Shown here in pieces: positions 16,572 to 24,519 of a DNA stretch of 26,804 nt. A model generated the notes under the pieces. The model was given only the letters and a program-made list of their open reading frames with translations, searched no databases and was not told the DNA's origin. How positions within the stretch are numbered: the first letter of the stretch is position 1; every line of letters starts with the position of its first letter. Source of the DNA: JBPCOB01 sp051000715 (lineage in GTDB: Bacteria; Actinomycetota; Actinomycetes; JALYNC01); assembly GCA_051000715.1 (NCBI GenBank), contig JBPCOB010000130.1:1-26804 (forward strand), given 5' to 3'. A program made the translations under genes and the position numbers.

Positions 16572-16577
16572 CGGCAG

Positions 16578-17621
16578 GTGACCGCTGTCGGGCGCGCCGC
16601 CGACGGCGCCTTCTTGCGGGCCTGCCGACGCGAGCCGGTACCGCATACACCGGTGTGGTTCATGCGCCAGGCGGGCCGATCGCTGCCGGAGTACCGCCGG
16701 GTCCGCGCGGACGTTCCCATGCTGGAGTGCTGCATGCGCCCGGACCTGGTCGTCGAGATCACCATGCAGCCGGTCCGCCGCTACCGGACCGACGCCGCGA
16801 TCCTGTTCAGCGACATCGTCATACCGCTCAAGGCCATCGGGGTGGACCTGGACATCCGGCCGGGCGTCGGCCCGGTCGTGGCCGCGCCGGTGCGAACGGA
16901 GGAGGACTTGGCCCGGCTGCGACCCCTGCAACCTGACGACGTCGGCTACGTGACCGAGGCCGTTCGCGCGCTGGTGGGAGAACTAGGGGAGACGCCGCTG
17001 ATCGGCTTCGCGGGCGCCCCCTTCACCCTGGCCAGCTACCTGGTCGAGGGCGGCCCGTCGAAGAACCACGAGCGCACCAAGGCGATGATGTACGGCGCCC
17101 CGCGGCTGTGGCACGCGCTGCTGGACCGGCTTGCCGACATCGCGCTGGCCTTCCTGCGGGTCCAGGTGGCCGCCGGCGCGAGCGCCGTACAGCTGTTCGA
17201 CTCCTGGGCCGGCGCCCTGTCGGCCGAGGACTACAGCGAGCTGGTGGCGCCGCACAGCGCCAAGGTGCTGGGCGGGCTGGCGGACGCCGGCGTGCCCCGG
17301 ATCCACTTCGGGGTCGGCACCGGCGAGCTGCTGGGACTGATGGGTGAGGCCGGGGCCGACGTGGTCGGGGTGGACTGGCGGGTGCCGCTGCACGAGGCGG
17401 CGAAGCGAGTCGGACCCGGCCGGGCTCTGCAGGGCAACCTGGACCCGGCCATCCTGTTCGCGCCGTGGGACGCCGTCGCCGCCAAGAGCCTCGACGTCGT
17501 CGAGCGGGGCAAGACGGCCGAGGGTCACGTCTTCAATCTGGGGCACGGCGTACTGCCCGACACCGACCCCGACGTCCTGGCCCGCGTCGTCGAGCTCGTG
17601 CACACCGTTTCGGCAGCGTGA
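16578..17621 (+). CDS. hemE: Uroporphyrinogen decarboxylase
   Basis: A cytosolic enzyme that decarboxylates uroporphyrinogen III four times to coproporphyrinogen III. The 347 residues form a TIM barrel with the family landmarks: WFMRQAGRSLPEYR (Arg30 and Arg34 bind substrate carboxylates), ILFSDIVIPL (Asp79, the key pyrrole-binding Asp), GFAGAPFTLASYLVEGG (with the catalytic-region Tyr154), QLFDSWAG, GVDWR, ALQGNLDPAILF, and NLGHGVLPDTDP with the C-terminal His. GTG 16578 gives the right length; longer upstream frames are not conserved. hemE is the first gene of the coproporphyrin-type haem cluster. A vapBC module lies between it and hemY. Confidence 0.97.
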   Translation: MTAVGRAADGAFLRACRREPVPHTPVWFMRQAGRSLPEYRRVRADVPMLECCMRPDLVVEITMQPVRRYRTDAAILFSDIVIPLKAIGVDLDIRPGVGPVVAAPVRTEEDLARLRPLQPDDVGYVTEAVRALVGELGETPLIGFAGAPFTLASYLVEGGPSKNHERTKAMMYGAPRLWHALLDRLADIALAFLRVQVAAGASAVQLFDSWAGALSAEDYSELVAPHSAKVLGGLADAGVPRIHFGVGTGELLGLMGEAGADVVGVDWRVPLHEAAKRVGPGRALQGNLDPAILFAPWDAVAAKSLDVVERGKTAEGHVFNLGHGVLPDTDPDVLARVVELVHTVSAA

Positions 17622-17647
17622 TCCCAACTGGCCGACATCTGCCGATG

Positions 17648-17653
17648 TACAGT
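17648..17653 (+). promoter_or_regulatory. -10 element of a probable leaderless vapBC promoter
   Basis: TACAGT followed by 6 nt (gatggc) and GTG 17660. No good -35 is seen. This geometry is the reason GTG 17660 is preferred over the in-frame ATG 17645, which would lie upstream of the -10. Confidence 0.5.
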
Positions 17654-17659
17654 GATGGC

Positions 17660-17920
17660 GTGCAGCGGACTCAGATCTATCTTGACGACGGCGAGGCAGC
17701 GCTTCTGGCCCAGGAAGTGGCCCGGACGGGCGCCTCCCGCTCGGAGCTGATTCGCCGGGCGGTGCGGCGTCAGTACGGCGGGGGCACGCCCGAGGGTCGG
17801 CTGGCCGCGTTGCGCGCTTCGGCAGGCGCCTGGAGCAGCCGGTCCGGTACGGGTGCCGACTACGTCGACGAGCTCCGTGGTGATGTCGGTGAGCGGTTAG
17901 AGCAGCTCGGGCTCCGGTGA
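17660..17920 (+). CDS. vapB: VapB-type ribbon-helix-helix antitoxin
   Basis: An 86-residue antitoxin of a type II toxin-antitoxin pair. Residues 1-40 form a ribbon-helix-helix DNA-binding domain: the strand QRTQIYL, then LLAQEVARTG, then SRSELIRRAVRRQYG, the CopG/MetJ pattern. The C-terminal half (LAALRASAGAWSS, GADYVDELRGD) is the acidic/aromatic tail that normally wraps the toxin and blocks its active site. The stop overlaps the VapC start (GTGA), as expected for a coupled pair. The N-terminus is MQRTQIYL if the message is leaderless from GTG 17660; ATG 17645 would add five residues. Autoregulation by the VapBC complex at its own promoter is typical for the family. Confidence 0.88.
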   Translation: MQRTQIYLDDGEAALLAQEVARTGASRSELIRRAVRRQYGGGTPEGRLAALRASAGAWSSRSGTGADYVDELRGDVGERLEQLGLR

Positions 17921-18318
17921 AGCTGCTGGACACCTCGGTGGCCGTTGACCATCTGCGCGACTATCGCCCGGCGACCGTACTGCTGCAAACCTTGGTCCGG
18001 TCCGACGAGCCGGTCGCCGCTAGCGAGCTGACCCGATTCGAGCTCCTGGCCGGTGCCCACCCCGGGGAGCAGGATCGGCTCGAAAGCCTCTTCTCGGTGA
18101 TCGACTGGATCCCGGTGAATGCGGACGTCGCCCGCCGTGCTGGGCAGTATGTCCGCTCGTACCGCCGCAGCCACTCCGGGATCGGGGTCGTCGACTACCT
18201 GATTGCCGGCACCGCAGCCGTGGTGGGCGCCGAGCTCGTGACGACCAACGTTCGTCACTTCCCCATGTTCGACGATCTCCGGCCGCCTTATGACTACCGA
18301 GCCGGAGCAGGGCCGTAG
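17917..18318 (+). CDS. vapC: VapC-type PIN-domain ribonuclease toxin
   Basis: A 133-residue PIN-domain toxin, a Mg2+-dependent endoribonuclease; VapC enzymes typically cut tRNA or the rRNA sarcin-ricin loop. The acidic quartet is visible: Asp5 (LLDTSV), Glu42 (RFELLAG), Asp93 (GVVDYLIAGTA) and the C-terminal polar position at Asn111 (TTNVRHFPMF). Length and motif spacing are normal, so it should be active. It overlaps vapB by GTGA. The stop (TAG 18316-18318) is 11 nt before the preferred hemY start, and the GGAGG for hemY lies in between, so the module sits inside the haem cluster on the same strand. Confidence 0.92.
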   Translation: MKLLDTSVAVDHLRDYRPATVLLQTLVRSDEPVAASELTRFELLAGAHPGEQDRLESLFSVIDWIPVNADVARRAGQYVRSYRRSHSGIGVVDYLIAGTAAVVGAELVTTNVRHFPMFDDLRPPYDYRAGAGP

Positions 18319-18329
18319 CGGAGGTGTCC

Positions 18330-19745
18330 GTGGCAGAGCCGCGGCCCCCTCATGCCGTCGTCGTGGGCGGCGGCATCAGCGGCCTGTCCGCCGCGTTGGC
18401 CCTGCGCCGCGGTGGCCCGCCGGACCTGCGAATCACCTTGGTGGAGGCGTCGCCGGCGCTGGGCGGCAAGCTGCGTACCTCCGAGGTCGCCGGCGTAGCG
18501 GTTGACGAGGGGGCGGAGGCCTTCCTGGCTCGCCGGCCCGAAGCGAGGCTGCTGGCCGGCTCGGTAGGACTGGGTGGCGAGCTGCTGGCGCCGGCTACCA
18601 CCGCCGCCAGCATCTGGACCCGCGGCCGGCTACGGCCCCTGCCGGCCGGCACCCTCCTCGGCGTACCGACAAATGTGGCAGCGGTCACGCGGTCCGGCGT
18701 GCTGTCGCGGCGCGGCACCGCCCGGCTGCTCCTCGACCGCCTGCTGCCCCGTTCGCCGGAGCGGGGTGACGTGGCCGTGGGCCGGTACGTCGGAGGCCGG
18801 CTCGGCCGCGAGGTGGTCGACCGGCTGGTCGATCCACTGCTCGGCGGCGTGTACGCCGGCCGCGCTGACCTCCTCTCACTCGACGCCACCATCCCGGCGC
18901 TGGCGTCGGTCGCGCGCGGGGGCGGGTCGCTCCTGCGCGGGGCGAAGGGGGCCGGTGCGTCCCCGGCCCCGAACGCCGGTCCAGCCTTCTCGACCCTGCC
19001 GGGTGGTCTGGGCCGCCTCGCGGAAGCCGTCGCGAGGGCCAGCGGCGCGGACATCCGCCTGCGCAGGACCGTCCGGGAGCTGGCTCGCGGCCCGACCGGC
19101 GGCTGGCTGCTAACGCTCGGAGCGACCGCCGCCCCCGAGCGACTGCCGGCCGATGCGGTGATCCTCGCCGTACCCGCCGCGCCGGCTGCCCGGCTGCTGC
19201 GGCAGGTGACGCCGGCCGCGGCCGCCGAGCTGGCCGCGATCGACTACGCGAGCGTTGCCATCGTCACGCTGGCCTACGCCGGCGTACCGGCATTTCGGGG
19301 GAGCGGATTCCTGGTGCCGGCGGTCGACGGTCGGGTCACCAAGGCAGCCACCTTCTCGACCGCCAAGTGGGCGCACCTCGCAGCGGCCGCTCCCGGCTTG
19401 GCGATCGTGCGGTGCTCGGTCGGCCGGTACACCGACGCCGCCGACCTCCAGCGCGACGACGCCGAGCTGGTGGCGACGGTGGCCGCCGAGCTCTCCGAGG
19501 CGGTCGGCCTAGTCGCGCGGCCGGTGGAGTCGCGGGTCACCCGCTGGGGTGGCGCGCTGCCGCAGTACGCCGTCGGCCACCTCGACCGGGTGGTCCGGAT
19601 CCGTTCGGCCGTGGGTGCACTCCCGGGCCTGGCGGTCTGTGGTGCGGCGTACGACGGCGTGGGCATCCCGGCCTGCATCGCCGCGGCTCAGCGAGCGGCC
19701 CGAGAGGTCCTGCCGGAGCTCCGTCCGCCACAATGGGGGCCATGA
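18330..19745 (+). CDS. hemY: HemY-type oxidase (coproporphyrinogen III oxidase CgoX / protoporphyrinogen oxidase)
   Basis: A 471-residue FAD flavoprotein of the HemY family. In actinobacteria it oxidises coproporphyrinogen III to coproporphyrin III with O2. The N-terminal Rossmann motif is VVVGGGISGLSAALAL (Gly13-Leu19), followed by TLVEASPALGGKLRT, where Glu binds the FAD ribose. The C-terminal FAD segment is GLAVCGAAYDGVGIPACI, and RVTRWGGALPQYAVGHL is the usual preceding motif. GTG 18330 is preferred over GTG 18324 because GGAGG (18320-18324) stands 5 nt before it. The stop overlaps the hemQ ATG (ATGA). Presence of hemQ next to it supports the coproporphyrin route rather than the protoporphyrin route. 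Confidence 0.94.
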   Translation: MAEPRPPHAVVVGGGISGLSAALALRRGGPPDLRITLVEASPALGGKLRTSEVAGVAVDEGAEAFLARRPEARLLAGSVGLGGELLAPATTAASIWTRGRLRPLPAGTLLGVPTNVAAVTRSGVLSRRGTARLLLDRLLPRSPERGDVAVGRYVGGRLGREVVDRLVDPLLGGVYAGRADLLSLDATIPALASVARGGGSLLRGAKGAGASPAPNAGPAFSTLPGGLGRLAEAVARASGADIRLRRTVRELARGPTGGWLLTLGATAAPERLPADAVILAVPAAPAARLLRQVTPAAAAELAAIDYASVAIVTLAYAGVPAFRGSGFLVPAVDGRVTKAATFSTAKWAHLAAAAPGLAIVRCSVGRYTDAADLQRDDAELVATVAAELSEAVGLVARPVESRVTRWGGALPQYAVGHLDRVVRIRSAVGALPGLAVCGAAYDGVGIPACIAAAQRAAREVLPELRPPQWGP

Positions 19746-20458
19746 CTGCCCCGGCAAACGTGCGAAAGAGCGCCCGCCAGCTCAACGACGAGCTGCTCTA
19801 CACGATGTACGCCGTCTTCCGGGCCCGGCCCGGCGGCGACCGCCTGGCCGACGCCGTCCGTGAGAGTGCGGCCGCCGAGGTCGACGCGTTGCTCGAGCAG
19901 GCGCTCGCCAAGCAGGTCTACACCCGCGGCAGCTACGACGTCGCCGGCTACCGGGCCGACGCCGATCTGATGTTCTGGTGGACGGCGCCCAGCGCCGACG
20001 ACCTCCAGGAGGTCTACTCGCGCTTCCGTGCCACCACGCTCGGTCGGGCCACCGAGCCGGTGTGGTCGGTGATGGGGCTGCACCGGCCCGCGGAGTTCAA
20101 CCGCAGCCACATCCCGGCGTACGTCCGGCGGGAGGACCCACGAGCCTACGTCTGCGTCTACCCGTTCGTGCGCTCGCTGGAGTGGTACCTGCTCGACCCG
20201 GCCGAGCGGCGCGCCATGCTGGCCGAGCACGGGCAGCTGGCGCGGGAGGACGAGGACGTGCGCGCCAACACCGTCGCCTGCTTCGGACTGAACGACTACG
20301 AGTGGCTGCTGGCCTTCGAGGCCGACGAGCTGCATCGCATCATCGACCTCATGCGCCACCTGCGCGGGGCGGCGGCGCGCCGGCACACCCGGATCGAGGT
20401 GCCGTTCTACACCGGCCGGCGCAAGCCGCTGGCGGAGATCATCACCGCTCTGCCGTAG
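19742..20458 (+). CDS. hemQ: Coproheme decarboxylase HemQ (ChdC)
   Basis: A 238-residue chlorite-dismutase-fold protein that uses H2O2 to decarboxylate two propionates of coproheme III, giving haem b; the last step of the coproporphyrin-dependent pathway in actinobacteria. Landmarks: YTMYAVFRARPG, RGSYDVAGYRADADLMFWW, FNRSHIPAYV, then YPFVRSLEWYLL with Tyr140 as the likely radical-forming Tyr, MLAEHG with His163 as haem ligand, and FGLNDYEWLLAFEAD. The ATG overlaps the hemY stop, so the two are coupled. The ferrochelatase that should act between HemY and HemQ is not in this window. The gene converges with msrB, whose stop is read only some nucleotides away and overlaps its last codons. Confidence 0.95.
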   Translation: MTAPANVRKSARQLNDELLYTMYAVFRARPGGDRLADAVRESAAAEVDALLEQALAKQVYTRGSYDVAGYRADADLMFWWTAPSADDLQEVYSRFRATTLGRATEPVWSVMGLHRPAEFNRSHIPAYVRREDPRAYVCVYPFVRSLEWYLLDPAERRAMLAEHGQLAREDEDVRANTVACFGLNDYEWLLAFEADELHRIIDLMRHLRGAAARRHTRIEVPFYTGRRKPLAEIITALP

Positions 20459-20882
20459 TCCCTGTCGCCGTGGTGTCCTCGGGCTCGAAGTCCAGCGCGG
20501 CGGAGTTCATGCAGTAACGCTGGCCGGTGGGGCCGGGGCCGTCGTCGAAGACGTGCCCCAGATGCCCGCCGCAGTGCCGGCAGCGCACCTCCGTACGCCG
20601 CATGAACATCTTGCGGTCCTCCACCAGCTCCACCGCGGCCAGCGACTTCGGCTCGGTGAAGCTGGGCCAGCCGCTGCCGGAGTGGTACTTGGTGTCGGAG
20701 GTGAACAGCTCGGTCCCGCAGCCGGCGCACCGGTAGACGCCCGGCTCGTCGAGGTCGTTGTAGGCGCCGGTGAACGCGCGCTCAGTGCCCGCCCTTCGCA
20801 GCACGTCGTACTGCTCGGCCGTGAGGCGCTCGCGCCACTCGTCCTCGGTCTTGGGCATCTCGGTCCTGGAGGTCTCAGTCAT
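20442..20882 (-). CDS. msrB: Peptide-methionine (R)-S-oxide reductase MsrB
   Basis: A 146-residue cytosolic enzyme that repairs methionine-R-sulfoxide in proteins using thioredoxin. Structural zinc is held by two CxxC pairs, Cys52/Cys55 (CAGC) and Cys101/Cys104 (CRHC). The catalytic Cys is 124 in QRYCMNSAAL, with the usual HSGSGWPSF and GHLGHVFDDGPGPTG motifs. ATG 20882 (MTETSRTE) is taken; ATG in EMPKTEDEW, with AGGA 5 nt before it, is a good alternative start. The 3' end overlaps the end of hemQ on the other strand by about 17 bp. In mycobacteria msrB also follows hemQ, and this marks the end of the conserved block. Confidence 0.95.
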   Translation of the reverse strand: MTETSRTEMPKTEDEWRERLTAEQYDVLRRAGTERAFTGAYNDLDEPGVYRCAGCGTELFTSDTKYHSGSGWPSFTEPKSLAAVELVEDRKMFMRRTEVRCRHCGGHLGHVFDDGPGPTGQRYCMNSAALDFEPEDTTATGTTAER

Positions 20883-21002
20883 GTCTCTATCGGACCACGC
20901 CGACCGCCCGAGCGCGAGGCTTGGCGTGCTTACGATTCGGATCGCACCCATGGACGAGCGGGTTACCCTCGCGGACAGACGCGCTGGCAAGGGGATGCTT
21001 GT

Positions 21003-22268
21003 ATGCGACACAAGATCTTGGTTTCGGTGACCGGGTTGTTTCTCCTGGCCGGTTTGGTGACCCCCGGTCGCACCCCGGCCGCCGCAGTCGAGACGGGAGG
21101 CTTCCTGACCGTGATGGCCGGCCGGGCCGAGTGGGCGGCCGCGTACAACTGCCAGACGCTGCCCGGCGCGGTCGATCTGCTCACCGTCGGGCAGCGCCTC
21201 GCCGCCCGGCCCCGGCCACTCGCGGCGTACGGCACCGCGGTCGGGTTGTGGACGCACGAGGCGCCGCCCCGCAACTGCACCTCGATCGAGCTGTCCGCGA
21301 CGTGGGCCGACCTGGCCGCGCTGCGGGACCAGTACGGCTGGACGTTCGGCAGCAACGGAGCGGACCGCACCAAGCTGCCGGGCGCGACGCTGGCCGAGCA
21401 GTGGACGACCAGCTGCGGGGCACTGAAGGCGCTGCGCGCGCATGGCCACTGGCGGGCGGCTGGGTTGTTCGCCTGGCCCAAGGGTGGCGACGTCAACGAC
21501 GTGGACGCGGCGGCACAGCGCGACGTGGTGTCGAAGTGCTTCTCCTACAGCCGCACCTACGACCTGCTGCCGCCGTACCCCCGCAATCGCCAGGACTCGA
21601 TGGACCCGTCCGGATTCCAGGTGACGCACACGCTTCGCGGCGGCACCTGCCATGACCCGGATCCCGCGGCGGCGTGCCGCAGCGTGGTCACCTCCGCCGG
21701 CTACTCCTACGACGACCCGGCCGACCTCGCCGCGCTGGTGCAGGTCCCGGCCGGGCAGTGGGCGGTGCTCCAGTTCCATCTGCTGGTGGAGGGCAGCCGC
21801 ACCACCGGTGCCGGTGCGCGGTGGGACTGCTCGTCGCCGGACTGGCGCCAGCACTGGTCCACCGTGGACGACTTCTACTGCTGGGCGGACTTCGAATCGG
21901 CACTGAACGCGATTCCCTCCACCGTGGCGCTGGCCGACCCGCTCACGGTGGCCCAGGCGTGGGGCCGCGTGCTCGCGCGTCCCGGCGTGACCGGTGTGTC
22001 ACCGGCCAGCGGCGCGCTCGCCGGCGGCCAGGAGGTGATCGTGTCCGGGCAGGCGTTCCGGGCCGTGGGCTCGGCATCCGACGGGTGGCTGGGTCGGCGC
22101 GGGTTCCGGGTCACCATCGGTGGCCGGAACGCCCGGGTGACCGCGGTCACCGCGCAAAGCATCCGGTTGGTCACCCCCGCCGGCGCCTCCGCCGGTCCGG
22201 TGGACATCAAGGTCACCAACGCCGACGGCCTGACCACCACCGCGCGGGACGCCTACCGATACGGCTGA
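21003..22268 (+). CDS. Exported NodB-like (polysaccharide-deacetylase-fold) protein with C-terminal TIG domain; catalytic motif apparently missing
   Basis: A 421-residue exported protein. A signal peptide (MRHKILVSVTGLFLLAGLV) precedes an Ala/Pro cleavage region near residue 28. Residues about 30-320 have the run of a NodB/polysaccharide deacetylase: IELSATWADLAALRDQYGW, then FGSNGADRTKL where active enzymes have an HxxxH metal motif, TTSCGALKALRAHGHWRAAG, FAWPKGG, and later WAVLQFHLLVEG. Eight or more cysteines suggest extracellular disulfides. Residues about 326-421 are an IPT/TIG domain (VTGVSPASGALAGGQEVIV). AAGGGG lies 8 nt before ATG 21003. The deacetylase fold is my reading of a divergent sequence; the TIG domain is more secure. 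It may bind rather than cut polysaccharide. Confidence 0.78.
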   Translation: MRHKILVSVTGLFLLAGLVTPGRTPAAAVETGGFLTVMAGRAEWAAAYNCQTLPGAVDLLTVGQRLAARPRPLAAYGTAVGLWTHEAPPRNCTSIELSATWADLAALRDQYGWTFGSNGADRTKLPGATLAEQWTTSCGALKALRAHGHWRAAGLFAWPKGGDVNDVDAAAQRDVVSKCFSYSRTYDLLPPYPRNRQDSMDPSGFQVTHTLRGGTCHDPDPAAACRSVVTSAGYSYDDPADLAALVQVPAGQWAVLQFHLLVEGSRTTGAGARWDCSSPDWRQHWSTVDDFYCWADFESALNAIPSTVALADPLTVAQAWGRVLARPGVTGVSPASGALAGGQEVIVSGQAFRAVGSASDGWLGRRGFRVTIGGRNARVTAVTAQSIRLVTPAGASAGPVDIKVTNADGLTTTARDAYRYG

Positions 22269-22299
22269 TCGGCGACTGTTCTCACCCGCGACCGCGGAG

Positions 22300-22305
22300 T
22301 ACGGT
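22300..22305 (+). promoter_or_regulatory. -10 element of a probable leaderless promoter for the Asp-box propeller gene
   Basis: TACGGT followed by 7 nt (cccaccc) and ATG 22313. There is no ribosome-binding site between. Confidence 0.45.
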
Positions 22306-22312
22306 CCCACCC

Positions 22313-23404
22313 ATGAAGCTGCCCTTGCGCTCGCGGGTCCCGGTTCGGCGCCGTACGGCGGTCGTGCTCGCTGTCGTAGTGCCTCTCACGATGGGGCTGA
22401 CGGCATCCGTCGCGGCGTCCGCTGCCACCGGGCCGTCGTGGCGGCTGGTCAACGGCGGCTGGCAAGCCAGCCTCCGCGGGCTGGACGCCGTGAGCAGCCA
22501 GGTCGCCTGGGCCAGCGGCAGCAACGGAGCGGTCCTGCGGACGACAACGGGCGGCCGCGACTGGGAGTGGGTCAGTCCGCGCGGAACGGGTGACCTGCAG
22601 TACCGCGATGTGGAGGCCTTCGACGCCAACCACGCCGTTCTCATGTCGATCGGGAACTACCCCGGCTCGTTCCGGTTCTACGTCACGAGCAACGGCGGCC
22701 GGCACTGGGATCTCACCTATCGCAACAGCGAGCCGCAGGCGTTCTACGACTGCATGTCGTTCTTCGACCGGCAGCACGGCATTGCGCTGAGCGACCCGGT
22801 CAACGGGCAGTTCCGGATTCTGGCCACCACCGACGGGGGTCGCAGCTGGCATGTCCAGTCGACCGCAGGGATGCCCAAGGCGCTGCCCGGTGAGTTCGCG
22901 TTCGCGGCCAGCGGCACCTGCCTAACGACGAAGGGGACGCGGGACGCCTGGTTCGCCACCGGCGGGGCCAGCAAGGCACGCGTCTTCCACTCCACCGACG
23001 GAGGTCGCACCTGGACCGTCGTGCCTACGCCCATCCGCAGCGGCCCCACCGCCGGGATCTACTCGCTCGCCTTCCGCGACCGCATGCATGGACTGGCCGT
23101 CGGTGGCGACTACACGACGCCGGACTCGGCCCCGCGGTCACTGGCGCTGACCAATGACGGCGGGCACACCTGGACCCTCGTCGCTGAGTCGGCCGCGCCC
23201 GGTGAATACCGCTCCGGCTCCGCCTGGATTCCGGGCACGAATACGGCGATCGTCGTCGGTCCGACCGGCAGCGACATCAGCACCGACGGCGGCTACCACT
23301 GGCGGCAGCTAGGCACCGGCACCTTCCACGCGGTGGACTGCGCCGCTGACGGTGCCTGCTGGGCGTCGGGTGCGTTCGGGCGCATCGCGAAGCTTTCGCG
23401 CTGA
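22313..23404 (+). CDS. Exported Asp-box (BNR/Ycf48-like) beta-propeller protein
   Basis: A 363-residue secreted protein. A basic N-terminus and hydrophobic core end in ASVAASA, with likely cleavage near residue 38. The mature part is a beta-propeller with repeated Asp-box-type turns: TTGGRDWEW, SNGGRHWDL, TDGGRSWHV, TDGGRTWTV, NDGGHTWTL and TDGGYHWRQ, i.e. about six blades. Similar proteins are annotated as Ycf48/HCF136-like or simply as oxidoreductase; here no redox motif is visible, so a binding or scaffold role outside the cell is more likely. It starts 44 nt after the TIG protein but appears to have its own leaderless promoter. Two pairs of Cys (DCMSFF, GTCLTT; VDCAADGACW) may form disulfides. 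Confidence 0.88.
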   Translation: MKLPLRSRVPVRRRTAVVLAVVVPLTMGLTASVAASAATGPSWRLVNGGWQASLRGLDAVSSQVAWASGSNGAVLRTTTGGRDWEWVSPRGTGDLQYRDVEAFDANHAVLMSIGNYPGSFRFYVTSNGGRHWDLTYRNSEPQAFYDCMSFFDRQHGIALSDPVNGQFRILATTDGGRSWHVQSTAGMPKALPGEFAFAASGTCLTTKGTRDAWFATGGASKARVFHSTDGGRTWTVVPTPIRSGPTAGIYSLAFRDRMHGLAVGGDYTTPDSAPRSLALTNDGGHTWTLVAESAAPGEYRSGSAWIPGTNTAIVVGPTGSDISTDGGYHWRQLGTGTFHAVDCAADGACWASGAFGRIAKLSR

Positions 23405-23438
23405 CCGGAGCGGGCGCCGCTCGCTGGGCTGGGAGCTC

Positions 23439-24470
23439 ATGCCGTCGCCGTACGTCGAGATCGAGGTCGGGCCGCACATCGTCAAGGTGACGAACCCCGA
23501 CAAGGTCTACTTCTCGGCCCGCGGCGAGACCAAGCTCGACCTCGTCAACTACTACCTCGCGGTCGCGGACGGCGTGGTCCGTGCGCTGTATGAGCGGCCG
23601 ACCGTGCTCAAGCGGCATCCGGACGGCGCCGAGGGTGAGGCGATCTACCAGAAGCGGGTGCCCGAGCACCGGCCGGAGTGGATCCAGACCGCCCTGGTCA
23701 CCTTCCCCTCCGGCCGGCACGCCTACGAGCTGTGTCCGGTAGACGTCGCGCACGTCGCCTGGGCGGCCAACCTAGGCACCTTGGACTTCCACCCCTGGCC
23801 GTCCCGGCGGGGTGACACCGAGCACCCGGACGAGCTGCGCATCGATCTCGACCCGCAGCCCGGGACGGCGCTTGCCCAGGCCAAGCCGGTGGCCGCCGAG
23901 GTCCATCGGCTGCTCGACGAGCTGGGGTACACCGGTTGGCCGAAGACGTCGGGCAACCGGGGGATACACGTCTACGTCCGGATCGAGCCGCGCTGGACCT
24001 TCACCGAGGTACGCCGGGCCGCTCTCGCCTTCGCCCGCGAGATCGAGCGACGGATGCCGGCCCAGGTGACCACCGCGTGGTGGAAGGAGGAGCGCGGTGT
24101 GAAGGTGTTCCTCGACTACAACCAGAACGCGCGCGACCGCACAATCGCGTCGGCGTACAGCGTGCGGGCGAAGCCCTGGGCGCCGGTCTCCGCGCCGGTG
24201 AGCTGGGAGGAGCTGCCGGACGTCGAGTCCGAGGACCTCACGATCGCCACGATGCCAGCCCGGTACACCGAGCTCGGCGACCTGCACGCCGGCATCGACG
24301 CGGCGGCGTACTCCCTCGAGCCGCTACTGGCGTGGGCCGAACGAGACGAGCGCGACCGCGGCCTCGGCGACGCGCCGTACCCCCCGCAGTTCCCGAAGAT
24401 GCCGGGCGAGCCCAAGCGCGTGCAGCCGAGCCGCGCCAAGCGTCCTAGCAGCGGAGATACGGCCAACTGA
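23439..24470 (+). CDS. Stand-alone LigD-type primase-polymerase (PolDom)
   Basis: A 343-residue archaeo-eukaryotic-primase-fold polymerase of the LigD PolDom family, which fills gaps and adds nucleotides (preferring ribonucleotides) at breaks in DNA. The metal-binding pair is Asp136/Asp138 in ELRIDLDPQPG; His177 is in SGNRGIHVYV, and the third acidic residue Asp226 is in VFLDYNQNARDRTIASAY. The N-terminus (VKVTNPDKVYFSARGETK) is the usual PolDom entry with the 5'-phosphate-binding basic residues. No ligase or nuclease domain is attached and no ku gene is in the window; mycobacterial PolD1/PolD2 are comparable stand-alone forms. ATG 23439 is used; the frame is open upstream but overlaps the propeller gene. 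Confidence 0.92.
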   Translation: MPSPYVEIEVGPHIVKVTNPDKVYFSARGETKLDLVNYYLAVADGVVRALYERPTVLKRHPDGAEGEAIYQKRVPEHRPEWIQTALVTFPSGRHAYELCPVDVAHVAWAANLGTLDFHPWPSRRGDTEHPDELRIDLDPQPGTALAQAKPVAAEVHRLLDELGYTGWPKTSGNRGIHVYVRIEPRWTFTEVRRAALAFAREIERRMPAQVTTAWWKEERGVKVFLDYNQNARDRTIASAYSVRAKPWAPVSAPVSWEELPDVESEDLTIATMPARYTELGDLHAGIDAAAYSLEPLLAWAERDERDRGLGDAPYPPQFPKMPGEPKRVQPSRAKRPSSGDTAN

Positions 24471-24507
24471 CGGAGTGTCGGCACTAGCACACCGCTGACT
24501 CGCCGGA

Positions 24508-24513
24508 TAACCT
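24508..24513 (+). promoter_or_regulatory. -10 element of a probable leaderless recombinase promoter
   Basis: TAACCT followed by 6 nt (gtccag) and ATG 24520; no ribosome-binding site and no clear -35. Confidence 0.48.
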
Positions 24514-24519
24514 GTCCAG

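Noticed and set aside
17645..17659. ATG 17645 as the vapB start
   Set aside because: It lies upstream of the TACAGT -10 element; GTG 17660 has the leaderless geometry and gives the usual N-terminus of the family.
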